A stretch of DNA of 63,610 nucleotides from assembly GCA_024409055.1 (NCBI GenBank), contig JAKSUL010000006.1, positions 1 through 63,610 on the forward strand, read 5' to 3'. This document shows, one piece after another, positions 53,967 through 62,567 of the stretch (within the stretch, counting starts at the first letter, position 1; the number at the start of each line of letters is the position of its first letter). The stretch comes from Bacilli bacterium. GTDB lineage: Bacteria; Bacillota_I; Bacilli_A; RFN20; CAG-826. The position numbers and the translations under genes were made by a program. The notes beneath the pieces are model-generated. The model saw only the letters and a program-made list of their open reading frames with translations. It ran no database searches and was not told the DNA's origin.

Positions 53967-56216
53967 ATGATAAAAGTTGAAAACGGTTATTTCAAAATCG
54001 ACACCCCAAATACGACCTATTTATTTAAGGTTAATCCTTTGGGAATACTTGAACACATCTATTACGGAAAAAAGATCCCATCTTCAAAAGATTATTCCTT
54101 TATTGAAGAACAAGCCAAATATGGTGGTGGAACATTAACCGGCGACAACGAATACGCCATATACGAAGATTGCGCTTCTTTGGAGGCCTCTTCTAGTAAA
54201 AGAGGTGACAGCAGAGAAACGTTCCTCAATCTTTCTTTCGATTCGAATGACCGCGAATTTGTTCTTAAATACAAAGCCTATCGCATTTCTAATGGCGTTA
54301 ACCTTGATACGCTTCCCTCTAGTCACGACAAAGCCCAAACCTTGTCCGTTATTTTAGAAGATGAGAATCGCGGCATTGAAGTTACGTTAAATTATTCTGT
54401 TTTCGAGGATACCGACGTCATCGTTAGAAATTCATCAATTAAAAACGTCGGCAAATCACTAATAAAAATCGAAAGGATCATGTCTTCTTCTTTCGATATG
54501 ATCGACGGCGATTTCACTTTGGTCACCTTAAATGGTGCGTGGGCTAAGGAAAGACAAATCAACGAAGCTCCATTAGCGATGGGCATAACAAAAGTGTCTT
54601 CTAACTACGGCTTTAGCAGTGCCCAGACAAACCCATTCACGATTCTTAAAAAGAAAGAGACAACCTTTGTTGGCGGGGAAGCCTATGGCTTCAATCTGCT
54701 TTATTCCGGCAACCACATGACGACTTATGAAAGAACCATGTACCATAAGGTCAGAGTCATGGCCGGAATTAATGATTACTCATTCTCTTGGACTCTTAAT
54801 CCAAACGCGGTCTTCGAAGCCCCAGAGGCTACTCTTTGCTACTCTTATCAAGGCATAAATAAGTTGAGCCACGAGTATCATCAATTTGTTAGAAACCACA
54901 TCATCAGAAGTGAATTCAAGGACAAAGAAAAGCCGATCCTTATCAATAACTGGGAAGGCACCTATTTCAATTTCACCGAAGAGTCTTTGCTTGGAATTGC
55001 TAAAAAAGCCAAAGAAGTCGGCATTGAGATGCTTGTCTTGGATGATGGATGGTTTGGGAAAAGAAACAGCGATTCAACGTCACTAGGAGACTGGTATCCA
55101 AACCTCGAAAAACTTCCAGAAGGAATCAAGGGCTTAAGCGAGAAGGTTCATTCTCTTGGATTGAAATTCGGATTATGGTTTGAGCCGGAAATGATCTCCC
55201 CAGATAGCGATTTGTATCGTAGCCATCCGGAATGGGCGATTAAACACAAGTCATACGTGCCCCTTCTTTCAAGAAACCAATTGGTTCTAGATTTAACGAA
55301 TGAAGAGGTTGTCAAATACATCGGAGACGTTGTGTCTTCTTTGATTAAGGATGCGAAACTCGACTACGTTAAGTGGGACTGCAATAGAAATATAGGCGAC
55401 TACTATAACGAGAACCTCGATAACCAGGAAGAATTCCTCCATAGATATATGCTTGGCTTCTACAAGCTGGTTAAACACGTGACCGAAGAGTGCCCGAATG
55501 TTTTGTTTGAGAGCTGCTCCGCTGGTGGCAATAGGGCCGACTTAGGCTTGCTTTGCTACATGCCCCAATTCTGGTGCAGCGATAACAGCGACCAAGTTTC
55601 AAGAATGATGATTCAAGAGGGGACACTACTTTGCTACCCCCAGTGCTGCATCGGAGCCCATGTGTCTTCATCCTTGTCTCACCAAACCTTGCGCACCGCA
55701 ACATACGACAACAAGTTCAATGTCGCCTGCATCGGAGCGTTTGGATACGAACTCGATTTGACCAAACTCAACGAAAGAGAACTTCAAGCGATCAAAGATC
55801 AAATCACATGGTTTAAGAAGCACAGGAAGCTTCTTCAGCTTGGCGATTTCTATCAGATCAAATCCTTCTATACCGATAACACCCAGGAATTTGTAATAGT
55901 TTCCTCCGATAAGAGCGAGGCTATGTACTTTGTAGGCAATAAGGTTTTCATGCCATATGCTTGCCCGACTATCATCAAGCCGATTGAACTAAATAACGAA
56001 TACGTATATGAAGTTTCTTCAAGGGCCCAATATCAAAATGCCCTTCTTGGAAAAGGCGAAATGTGCGAAAGTAGCGAATGGACCATTTTGGGTGAGACAT
56101 TCATGAACGCCGGTATAAGACTTCCTTATGAATGGCTCAGCGGAAACGGACCGGAAAAGCGAATTATGGAAGACTTCGGCTCACGCCTTTATTACATTGA
56201 AAAGAAAGAAGCCTAA
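53967..56216 (+). CDS. GH36 alpha-galactosidase / alpha-N-acetylgalactosaminidase
   Basis: A 749-aa cytoplasmic enzyme with the complete GH36 architecture: an N-terminal beta-supersandwich, LVLDDGWFGKR, DWYPNLEKLP, GLWFEPEMISPDSDLY, YVKWDCNR (nucleophile D471), LFESCSAGGNR, and WCSDNSD (likely acid/base D539), then GAHVSSS. The family covers alpha-galactosidases and alpha-N-acetylgalactosaminidases. It has no signal peptide. Its stop overlaps the ATG of the next ABC ATPase (TAATG). Confidence 0.9.
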   Translation: MIKVENGYFKIDTPNTTYLFKVNPLGILEHIYYGKKIPSSKDYSFIEEQAKYGGGTLTGDNEYAIYEDCASLEASSSKRGDSRETFLNLSFDSNDREFVLKYKAYRISNGVNLDTLPSSHDKAQTLSVILEDENRGIEVTLNYSVFEDTDVIVRNSSIKNVGKSLIKIERIMSSSFDMIDGDFTLVTLNGAWAKERQINEAPLAMGITKVSSNYGFSSAQTNPFTILKKKETTFVGGEAYGFNLLYSGNHMTTYERTMYHKVRVMAGINDYSFSWTLNPNAVFEAPEATLCYSYQGINKLSHEYHQFVRNHIIRSEFKDKEKPILINNWEGTYFNFTEESLLGIAKKAKEVGIEMLVLDDGWFGKRNSDSTSLGDWYPNLEKLPEGIKGLSEKVHSLGLKFGLWFEPEMISPDSDLYRSHPEWAIKHKSYVPLLSRNQLVLDLTNEEVVKYIGDVVSSLIKDAKLDYVKWDCNRNIGDYYNENLDNQEEFLHRYMLGFYKLVKHVTEECPNVLFESCSAGGNRADLGLLCYMPQFWCSDNSDQVSRMMIQEGTLLCYPQCCIGAHVSSSLSHQTLRTATYDNKFNVACIGAFGYELDLTKLNERELQAIKDQITWFKKHRKLLQLGDFYQIKSFYTDNTQEFVIVSSDKSEAMYFVGNKVFMPYACPTIIKPIELNNEYVYEVSSRAQYQNALLGKGEMCESSEWTILGETFMNAGIRLPYEWLSGNGPEKRIMEDFGSRLYYIEKKEA

Positions 56217-56977
56217 TGCCGAACGTTACTTTCAAAAACGTTACAATCTTCTATGGAAAAAGAAGAAATAGACAAGACGTTGTAGAAGATTTAAACGTCT
56301 CTTTTAAAAGCGGCAAAACAAATGTCCTCTTGGGCGCTTCTGGAAGTGGCAAGACCACTATCCTTAAATCGCTTGTTGAGATGGTTGATTACGATGGAGA
56401 CATATTTTTCGATGATGTCGACATCAAAAACATCGTCATAAACAAAAGAAACATCAGCTATTCTTCGCAAAACATCAATCTCTACCCTCATATGACGATA
56501 TTTGAAAATATCGCCTTTCCTTTGAAGATAAGAAAATATCCTAGAGACGAGATATTAAAAAGAACTAGGGCTATGGCCGAAAAGCTTGGGATCGCTGTTT
56601 GCCTAAATCAACGCGGCAGATATCTTTCCATCGGACAGCAGCAAAGGGCAATGATAGCGAGGGAGTTGGTTTACGATCCAAAGATTTTATTGATGGATGA
56701 GCCTTTTTCTTCGCTCGACCCCACCCTAAGAAAAGAAATGTGCAAATTAGTGAAGTCACTTCAAAAAGAACTAGGCGTCACCGTTATTTATGTAACTCAC
56801 TCTTATGACGAAGCGATAAATTTGGCTGACGAGCTTTTCATTCTCGAAGAGGGGAAAGTGGTCGCTAGTGGAACTCCGAAAAAACTTATCGCCGACAACA
56901 ATGAATATCTCGAGATGATGTATAAGAGCGAATATATCTCGGCAGGTGAAATCCATGAGAAAGAGAAAGACGATTAG
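56216..56977 (+). CDS. Small MalK-like ABC ATPase without OB domain, second copy
   Basis: 253 aa, parallel to the gene at 12500: Walker A GASGSGKTT, YPHMTIFENIAFPLKIRKYPRDEI (close to MalK-type sequences), Walker B ILLMDEPFSSLD and VTHSYDEAI. The signature is LSIGQQQR instead of LSGGQ. There is no C-terminal OB domain. The start shares a base with the GH36 stop, and the 3' end overlaps the membrane-protein gene by 23 bases. Both copies lie at or near the end of an importer operon, so the module probably does something beyond powering the main permeases. Confidence 0.85.
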   Translation: MPNVTFKNVTIFYGKRRNRQDVVEDLNVSFKSGKTNVLLGASGSGKTTILKSLVEMVDYDGDIFFDDVDIKNIVINKRNISYSSQNINLYPHMTIFENIAFPLKIRKYPRDEILKRTRAMAEKLGIAVCLNQRGRYLSIGQQQRAMIARELVYDPKILLMDEPFSSLDPTLRKEMCKLVKSLQKELGVTVIYVTHSYDEAINLADELFILEEGKVVASGTPKKLIADNNEYLEMMYKSEYISAGEIHEKEKDD

Positions 56978-57848
56978 TTCTCCGAAAGATTTTACTGTCG
57001 CCGAACTCCCGCAGACGAGGAAGGATCAGTTTTTTAACATCTTCAAAAACCAGTACATGACCCTTTTAAAATCTGGTTTTATCCTACTTCTATTTTTCCT
57101 TCCGATTTTAGTTTTAGATATTTTTAGAAATTTATTCGACGCTGGATTTTATTCTCAGTTTGTCGATGGCGCTTTGACTGAAAACGAATATAACTTTTCG
57201 ATATTTGTCGATTTCATGATTCAGAGTGGGGCCGAATTCCTTTTGCTGCCGCTTTTGGCCGTTCCTCTTTCCGGACTAAACAACGTCTTCAAAACGATGG
57301 TGGAAGGCGATTGCGTGCTATTTGGCCCCGACTTCAAAGAAGGAGTTAAGGGAAGTTACAAAATTACCTTAGTCATCCTTCTTGTTTTTGGAATCTTCTT
57401 CCTTTTGCTTAGGTTCCTCGTCAATTACTTTATCGGCGTGTATTTCATCGTCATCCCTGTCTACTCGTTCTTCATCCTTTTCATAATACCCCTCACCATT
57501 ATCTGCCTTCTTTTCTCAACATATTATCAAGGCAACTATTTCAATGTTTTGAGCAACTCAACGAAGCTATATTCGCCGTATTGGTGGAAGTATCTTCTTG
57601 CTTCGGTGCTTCTCTTCGGATTTGTCTTTGGAGTGAATTTTGGCTTTGATGGAAATATGCTCCCGTATTTCAAAACCATTCTTTTGGGTGCCGTCATAAT
57701 ATTCGTTTTGCCTATCGGGATGCTTTTGCTTCACTCAATATCGATTTCTTTGTTCGACAAATACATCAATGGTGAGTTCTATCCTGATAACCAATACAAA
57801 GGTTTGTATAACCCGAAAATTCAAAAAAAGGAAAAAGATATCAAATAA
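56955..57848 (+). CDS. DUF624/YesL-like membrane protein, second copy
   Basis: 297 aa from the ATG at 56955; a GTG at 56946 is also possible. An N-terminal LPQTRKDQFFNIFKN segment, about six spans and GPDFKEGVKGSYK match the 13246 product in order and spacing, though overall identity is low. The C-terminus is Lys-rich and cytoplasmic. It overlaps the ATPase gene by 23 bases. It is the last gene of the second importer operon. No sugar-permease EAA loop is visible. Confidence 0.65.
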   Translation: MRKRKTISSPKDFTVAELPQTRKDQFFNIFKNQYMTLLKSGFILLLFFLPILVLDIFRNLFDAGFYSQFVDGALTENEYNFSIFVDFMIQSGAEFLLLPLLAVPLSGLNNVFKTMVEGDCVLFGPDFKEGVKGSYKITLVILLVFGIFFLLLRFLVNYFIGVYFIVIPVYSFFILFIIPLTIICLLFSTYYQGNYFNVLSNSTKLYSPYWWKYLLASVLLFGFVFGVNFGFDGNMLPYFKTILLGAVIIFVLPIGMLLLHSISISLFDKYINGEFYPDNQYKGLYNPKIQKKEKDIK

Positions 57849-57862
57849 TACTTATGCGAGGG

Positions 57863-57898
57863 AACTTATCTATAAGTTAAAACCGATAATGCTATAAT
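57863..57898 (+). promoter_or_regulatory. Promoter of the second MsmX-type gene with small palindrome
   Basis: A TATAAT at 57893-57898 lies 23 bases before the ATG at 57922, with GGAGA as ribosome site. The palindrome AACTTA/TAAGTT (57863-57878) covers the -35 position and no good -35 hexamer is seen. It may be an operator or a weak terminator of the operon ending at 57848. Confidence 0.4.
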
Positions 57899-57921
57899 CG
57901 AAAGGATTTTGGAGAAACAAT

Positions 57922-59550
57922 ATGGCAACGCTTAAATTTAATAATATCCAGAAAATTTACCCCAACCACGTTCAGGCTGTTTTCGATTTCAATTTGGAGA
58001 TCAAAGACAAGGAATTTATCGTCTTCGTCGGCCCGTCCGGATGTGGTAAATCAACCACCCTCAGAATGATTGCTGGATTAGAAGATATCTCCGACGGCGA
58101 GCTTTTCATCGACAACCGTTTGGTCAATTTCGTCGATCCAAAAGAAAGAAATATCGCGATGGTTTTCCAAAGCTATGCCTTGTACCCGCATATGACCGTC
58201 TACGATAACATCGGTTTCTCTTTGAAAATCCGCAAGATGGATAGAAAAGTTTTTGAAGAAAACGAAGAAAGAGCGACTCTAGAAAAAGAAATCACCGTCT
58301 TAAGAAAACAGATGATGAGCGTCATCAAAAAAGGCGGAAGAAACCACAAGAAGAGGGAAGAGTGCCAGAAAGAAGCCGAGAGGCTTAGAGCGGAGGTCAA
58401 AGAAAAGATCGCCAAGTGGCATGAACTCGAGACCGTCAAAGTCGGAAAATCGACCTTGTTGATCGAAAGAAACGCCAAATTGATTAAAACCTCCACCAAA
58501 GAGATCCAAGAACTCAAAAAGAAGATTGCTTCTGGCGAAAAAGAAATCGTTTCTTTGGAAGAAAAGATCAACGCCGCGAAAGCCGAACAACCAGTTTCCG
58601 AGAAGAAGGTCAACAAACTCGCTGGCGATTTAGACATGGATAACCATGTTTTGAACTCTTTGCGCATCGAACTAAACAGCAAGGAAAACGAGCTAGAACA
58701 AGCCAAGAAGGATTTTGAGTATTATTCAAACAACGATGTCGAACTTATCAAGTATCGCCATCTCACCAAAAACGAAATATTCGACGAGGTTTTGCATGCT
58801 GCTGAGATTTTGGATTTGTTCAAATATCTCGCCCGCAAACCAGCCGCCCTTTCCGGTGGCCAGCGTCAGCGTGTTGCTTTAGGACGTGCCATCGTCAGAA
58901 AACCAAAAGTCTTCTTGATGGACGAACCTCTTTCCAACTTGGACGCCAAACTCAGAACCCAGACAAGGACCGAGATCGCCCAAATTCATAAAGAAGTTGG
59001 AGCGACGACCGTTTACGTTACCCACGACCAAGTCGAGGCTTTGACCTTGGCCGATAGGATCGTCATTATGAAGGATGGTGTCGTCCAGCAAGTTTGCACT
59101 CCGAAAGAAGCTTATGAACAACCGGCCAATATGTTCGTCGCCGGCTTTATCGGCTCCCCATCCACTAATTTCTTAACCGGCGTCTTTGACGGAAAAGCCG
59201 TTAACGTCCCTTATAAAGACGGAAGCATCGCCGTCAAGCTCAACAAGGACATGGTGGCCGAATTGAAGGATTACAAAGACAAGGAAGTCGTTGTTGGTAT
59301 TAGACCCGAATTCATGCATTTGAAGTCTGAATACAAAGATGATGGAGAAGTCGCCACCGTCAAATTGGCCTTCAAAGATAGCGAATTGGTCGGACACGAA
59401 TCCATCGTTTATTTCGACGTCAACGGTAGCCGTTTATCGGCGAAAGCCTCTTCTGATGCCGAGATAGAAGCCGGAAAAGATTACGAGTTCGTCATCGAAC
59501 TTAAGAAAATCCACGTTTTCGACAAAGAAACCACAAAGACTATTATCTAA
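57922..59550 (+). CDS. MsmX/UgpC-type sugar ABC transporter ATPase with long coiled-coil insertion
   Basis: 542 aa. Walker A GPSGCGKST (37-45), Q83, signature LSGGQRQR starting at L310, Walker B FLMDEPLSNLD, H-loop VTHDQVEAL and a C-terminal OB domain are all intact. Between the Q-loop and the signature there are about 175 extra residues, mostly Lys/Glu with heptad-like hydrophobics (for example LIKTSTKEIQELKKKIASG), predicted to form an antiparallel coiled coil. It is a paralogue of the 3596 gene with a different insertion. It stands alone with its own promoter, so it could serve several importers. Confidence 0.9.
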   Translation: MATLKFNNIQKIYPNHVQAVFDFNLEIKDKEFIVFVGPSGCGKSTTLRMIAGLEDISDGELFIDNRLVNFVDPKERNIAMVFQSYALYPHMTVYDNIGFSLKIRKMDRKVFEENEERATLEKEITVLRKQMMSVIKKGGRNHKKREECQKEAERLRAEVKEKIAKWHELETVKVGKSTLLIERNAKLIKTSTKEIQELKKKIASGEKEIVSLEEKINAAKAEQPVSEKKVNKLAGDLDMDNHVLNSLRIELNSKENELEQAKKDFEYYSNNDVELIKYRHLTKNEIFDEVLHAAEILDLFKYLARKPAALSGGQRQRVALGRAIVRKPKVFLMDEPLSNLDAKLRTQTRTEIAQIHKEVGATTVYVTHDQVEALTLADRIVIMKDGVVQQVCTPKEAYEQPANMFVAGFIGSPSTNFLTGVFDGKAVNVPYKDGSIAVKLNKDMVAELKDYKDKEVVVGIRPEFMHLKSEYKDDGEVATVKLAFKDSELVGHESIVYFDVNGSRLSAKASSDAEIEAGKDYEFVIELKKIHVFDKETTKTII

Positions 59551-59558
59551 GTTGTTAG

Positions 59559-60239
59559 ATGAAGATAAATTTTGAGTTTTTAAAAAACGATATCGATCCC
59601 GAAACCCAAGTAAAGTTTCCTTATTATTTCGATGGGGTCGAAGAATCTGAGGCTGACTTCAAAGTCATGTTCATAGGTAACTCAATTACCTATCACGAGA
59701 AGAAACCTGATATTGGATGGCTGAAAGATTGTGGTATGGCCGCAACCGATATTGAAAGTGATTACGTTCACTTGGTTTTAAAGCACATTCAAAAAAGCCA
59801 CCCTAGAACTAGGGCGTGCGTCTTTAATGGCGGGACTTGGGAGTGCGATAACTTTAGCGAAAAGAAATTCGCCTCTATCAAAGAAACAGTCGAACAATTT
59901 AAGCCAAATCTTGTCATTGTTAGAATCGGTGAGAATTTCTCTAAAGAAAATCTAAAGAATGGCTTAGACCCTGAGCCTAGTTTCGAAATGCTTTTCAATG
60001 AGTGTAAGGACCACGCTGATAAAGTTTTGGTTACCAGTTTGTTTTGGCATCATGACATATTAGACGATGCAATAGTTAGAGCCTCTAAGCGAGTCGGCGT
60101 TCAATATATAGACATTAACGATCTTGGCGAAGTCGACGAAAACAAAGCCTTAGGTCAATACGAACACGCAGGCATATGTGGCCATCCTGGAAACCTTGGG
60201 ATGAAACGTATAGCTGAAAGAATAATAGAAAAGCTGTGA
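59559..60239 (+). CDS. Small SGNH-family hydrolase
   Basis: A 226-aa cytoplasmic protein with SGNH blocks: FIGNSITYHEK (nucleophile Ser), FNGGTWE, VRIGENFS and GICGHPGNLGMKRIAE (catalytic His in the GHPGNLG block). It is shorter than the SGNH esterases at 25078 and 26169 and lacks their jelly-roll half. It starts 8 bases after the ATPase stop without a clear ribosome site. It is likely a sugar acetylesterase (inference). Confidence 0.75.
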   Translation: MKINFEFLKNDIDPETQVKFPYYFDGVEESEADFKVMFIGNSITYHEKKPDIGWLKDCGMAATDIESDYVHLVLKHIQKSHPRTRACVFNGGTWECDNFSEKKFASIKETVEQFKPNLVIVRIGENFSKENLKNGLDPEPSFEMLFNECKDHADKVLVTSLFWHHDILDDAIVRASKRVGVQYIDINDLGEVDENKALGQYEHAGICGHPGNLGMKRIAERIIEKL

Positions 60240-60256
60240 TTTCTCACAGCGTTTTC
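60229..60256. terminator. Bidirectional terminator between convergent genes
   Basis: The stem GCTGTGA/TCACAGC (60233-60239/60244-60250) is flanked by A-run and T-run, and the stop codon of the SGNH gene forms part of the stem. It also sits at the 3' end of the minus-strand gene starting at 61487. Confidence 0.8.
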
Positions 60257-60257
60257 T

Positions 60258-61487
60258 TTACTTGTCGAAGACGTCTTTTGGTTCCCTGGTTTTCCATTTT
60301 CCGCGAGTGAAGTCGGGGAACAATTGCGGTGCTCCACCTTCTTTAATGGATTTTTCGCTAAGGACGGAAATGCACATCCATGTTGCCGCGTCATAAACGT
60401 CGATAGTTGGATCAATTCCTTCCTTTAAGCAATCGATGAAATATCTGAATTCGAAGTAATCCATGCCGCCATGTCCGGCAACAAGGATTTCGTTTGTGAT
60501 GGTTTTCCAGAAATCCGGGAGATATTTCTCTTCGTACTTCTCACCGTTTTTGATGTTTTCTGCATACCATTCTTCGGTGAAGTAATTTTCTTTTTGGCCA
60601 TCGACGTAGACGGAGTGAGTCGCGCCTTCATACATCGCTTTAGTTCCTTCGATAGTGAAGTTGCGGTTATAGCTTCTTGGCAATGTGGTATCCAATTTGA
60701 TGGCGACCGTCTCGCCATTTTCGCAAGTGATTATGGTGTTAACGACATCACCCTGTTTGAATTCAACGTTCTCCAATTCTTTGTAGGTATCGAGGTTGTC
60801 TTTGATGTATTGGTGGAGCCCTCTTGCCTTGCTGGACATGGAAACTAGCGAAACGAATCTATTGCCGCGATTGATGTTTAGGATTTTGGCGATCGGACCA
60901 ATTTCGTGGGTTGGGTAGTTGTCGCAGTTTCTCGCCATGTAATTTCTTAAGCGGTAGTGTCTATTGATGTTGCCGCCAGAAACTTCTTTCCTTAAATCGT
61001 GTGAATAGCTGCCTTCCATATGGACGATCTCTCCGAAGAACCCGTCTCTGGCCATTCTTGTGGCCATGAGCTCGTGCTTATCGAAGCAGCAATTTTCCAT
61101 GAGCATGAACGGGGTTTTCGTTTTCTCCCATGTGTCGACGAGCTTCCAAAGCTCTTCTTCGTCATAAGCTGCCCCGACTTCCATGGCTACGGCTTTGCCT
61201 TCTTCCATCGCGCGGCAGGCGACTTTGATGTGGTCTTCCCATGAGGTCGATACCAAGACGGCATCGATTTCCTTCATCTTCAAGATGTCTTCAAAGTTCG
61301 TTGTTAAGAATGGATCATCTCCATATTTTTCCTTAACGTCTACGGCATATTGCTTTGGTCTATCGTCATAGGAATCACATAAAGCGATTACCTTAACGTC
61401 CGGAAGGGCGAATAAGACCGATTTCATAAGGCCTACGCCACGATGGCCTAAGCCGATAACTGCAAAGTTATATATTTCCTTTTTCAT
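60258..61487 (-). CDS. GH109-like Gfo/Idh/MocA-family NAD-dependent enzyme, second copy
   Basis: A 409-aa protein with GLGHRGVG (NAD loop), MENCCFDKHE, SYSHDLRKE, NRHYRLRNYMARN and NYPTHEIGPIAKILNINRGN, matching the 18388 product over its whole length. It is cytoplasmic. The ribosome site overlaps the last codons of the preceding minus-strand esterase gene. Possibly an alpha-N-acetylgalactosaminidase of GH109; the two copies may differ in linkage or sugar preference. Confidence 0.8.
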   Translation of the reverse strand: MKKEIYNFAVIGLGHRGVGLMKSVLFALPDVKVIALCDSYDDRPKQYAVDVKEKYGDDPFLTTNFEDILKMKEIDAVLVSTSWEDHIKVACRAMEEGKAVAMEVGAAYDEEELWKLVDTWEKTKTPFMLMENCCFDKHELMATRMARDGFFGEIVHMEGSYSHDLRKEVSGGNINRHYRLRNYMARNCDNYPTHEIGPIAKILNINRGNRFVSLVSMSSKARGLHQYIKDNLDTYKELENVEFKQGDVVNTIITCENGETVAIKLDTTLPRSYNRNFTIEGTKAMYEGATHSVYVDGQKENYFTEEWYAENIKNGEKYEEKYLPDFWKTITNEILVAGHGGMDYFEFRYFIDCLKEGIDPTIDVYDAATWMCISVLSEKSIKEGGAPQLFPDFTRGKWKTREPKDVFDK

Positions 61488-61490
61488 AAT

Positions 61491-62312
61491 TTATTTCCTC
61501 ATGAATTTTAAGGCATCTATGTACCAGTTCTTTGTGTTTTCCACTGTCTTCAAATCGAAGGCGTCATTATATACGCTTCGATCTCCAAGAGAGAATCCGT
61601 GAACGGTTCCCTCATATGTGTGCTCGTCACATTCGACTCCGTTTTCCTTTAAGGCGTCAATTAACGCTTGAGCGTTTTGATGGGGGACGGCGTCGTCATT
61701 TTTATCCCCGAATATAAATGTCCTCGGGAACGATGGGGTGACGTGCTTTTCTATTGAATAGAACTCTTCCAATTTCTTTGGGCCGCGTCCAACAAGGTTT
61801 ATGTAGGTCCTGGTGCCTTCGCATTCTTTGTTCATCACGATAACCGGATACCCTAGAAGTAGGCCTGCGAAATCCGAGTTTGTTTCCTCTCCCAATAATT
61901 GTTTTGGTAGAGGAGAGTCTTTATAAGCTCCGATAGTGGAAGCGAGGTGCCCGCCGGCGGAGAATCCCAACAAGAATATTTTGGATTCGTCGACGTGGTA
62001 TTGCTCGGCGTGTTTATGAATGAAGTCTAATGCGGCGAAGGCTTCGATCATCGGATACGGATATTCCGTATCTGGGAATATTGAATACGTTAATAAGAAT
62101 GCGCATGTATCGAATCCAAGGAACCTAAGGGCTACTGGTTCTGATTCCCTTTGGGAAACCATTTGGTACGCTCCACCTGGGCAAATCAATATTGCCTCTC
62201 TTTTTCTGTTGATGCTGATTTCGTTGAAGTTATCAGGGCAAAATACGGTTAGTTGGGCTTTATGTTTCAGAGATGGATACTCTTTCGCTAATTCGATTTT
62301 CTCGTATATCAT
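61491..62312 (-). CDS. Alpha/beta-hydrolase, acetyl-esterase-like
   Basis: A 273-aa cytoplasmic protein. ILICPGGAYQMVSQRESEP (oxyanion region), LLGFSAGGHLAS (nucleophile Ser in GFSAGG), FGDKNDDAVP (catalytic Asp) and EGTVHGFSLGD (catalytic His) fit the xylan/acetyl esterase group. It is the first gene of the minus-strand unit with the GH109-like gene, and is divergent from the AraC gene at 62568. It is the seventh cytoplasmic or surface de-esterifying, deacetylating or related ester-cleaving candidate in the window if the phosphatase is counted. Confidence 0.8.
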   Translation of the reverse strand: MIYEKIELAKEYPSLKHKAQLTVFCPDNFNEISINRKREAILICPGGAYQMVSQRESEPVALRFLGFDTCAFLLTYSIFPDTEYPYPMIEAFAALDFIHKHAEQYHVDESKIFLLGFSAGGHLASTIGAYKDSPLPKQLLGEETNSDFAGLLLGYPVIVMNKECEGTRTYINLVGRGPKKLEEFYSIEKHVTPSFPRTFIFGDKNDDAVPHQNAQALIDALKENGVECDEHTYEGTVHGFSLGDRSVYNDAFDLKTVENTKNWYIDALKFMRK

Positions 62313-62468
62313 TGCGGCGTCATTCTAGCACTTTCGGTGGTTTAATTTATTCTTTTGCCTCTCTTAAGTAGAAATTGATTTATCGACTTAATAATTTGAA
62401 ATCTGTTTGAAAAACAAACCAATTATCGCTTAGTTGATTTTGCAACTGCAAAAGAAAACTGAGTAAAA

Positions 62469-62567
62469 ATATTTCAAAAAATCTACAAAGTGCAATATTC
62501 TTTGAAATATAACAAGAATTTCATAAGAATATATTTCTTTTTTAACAATCAGCCCTAAAATGAGGGC
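62469..62567. promoter_or_regulatory. Divergent regulatory region with inverted repeats
   Basis: In the 255-bp region between divergent genes, ATATTTCAAA (62469-62478) and TTTGAAATAT (62501-62510) form a perfect 10-bp inverted repeat with a 22-bp spacer, a plausible two-half-site operator. Right before the AraC ATG a small hairpin GCCCT/AGGGC (62552-62567) contains the GAGGG ribosome site, which could hold translation down. The rest is AT-rich with no further gene. Confidence 0.45.
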
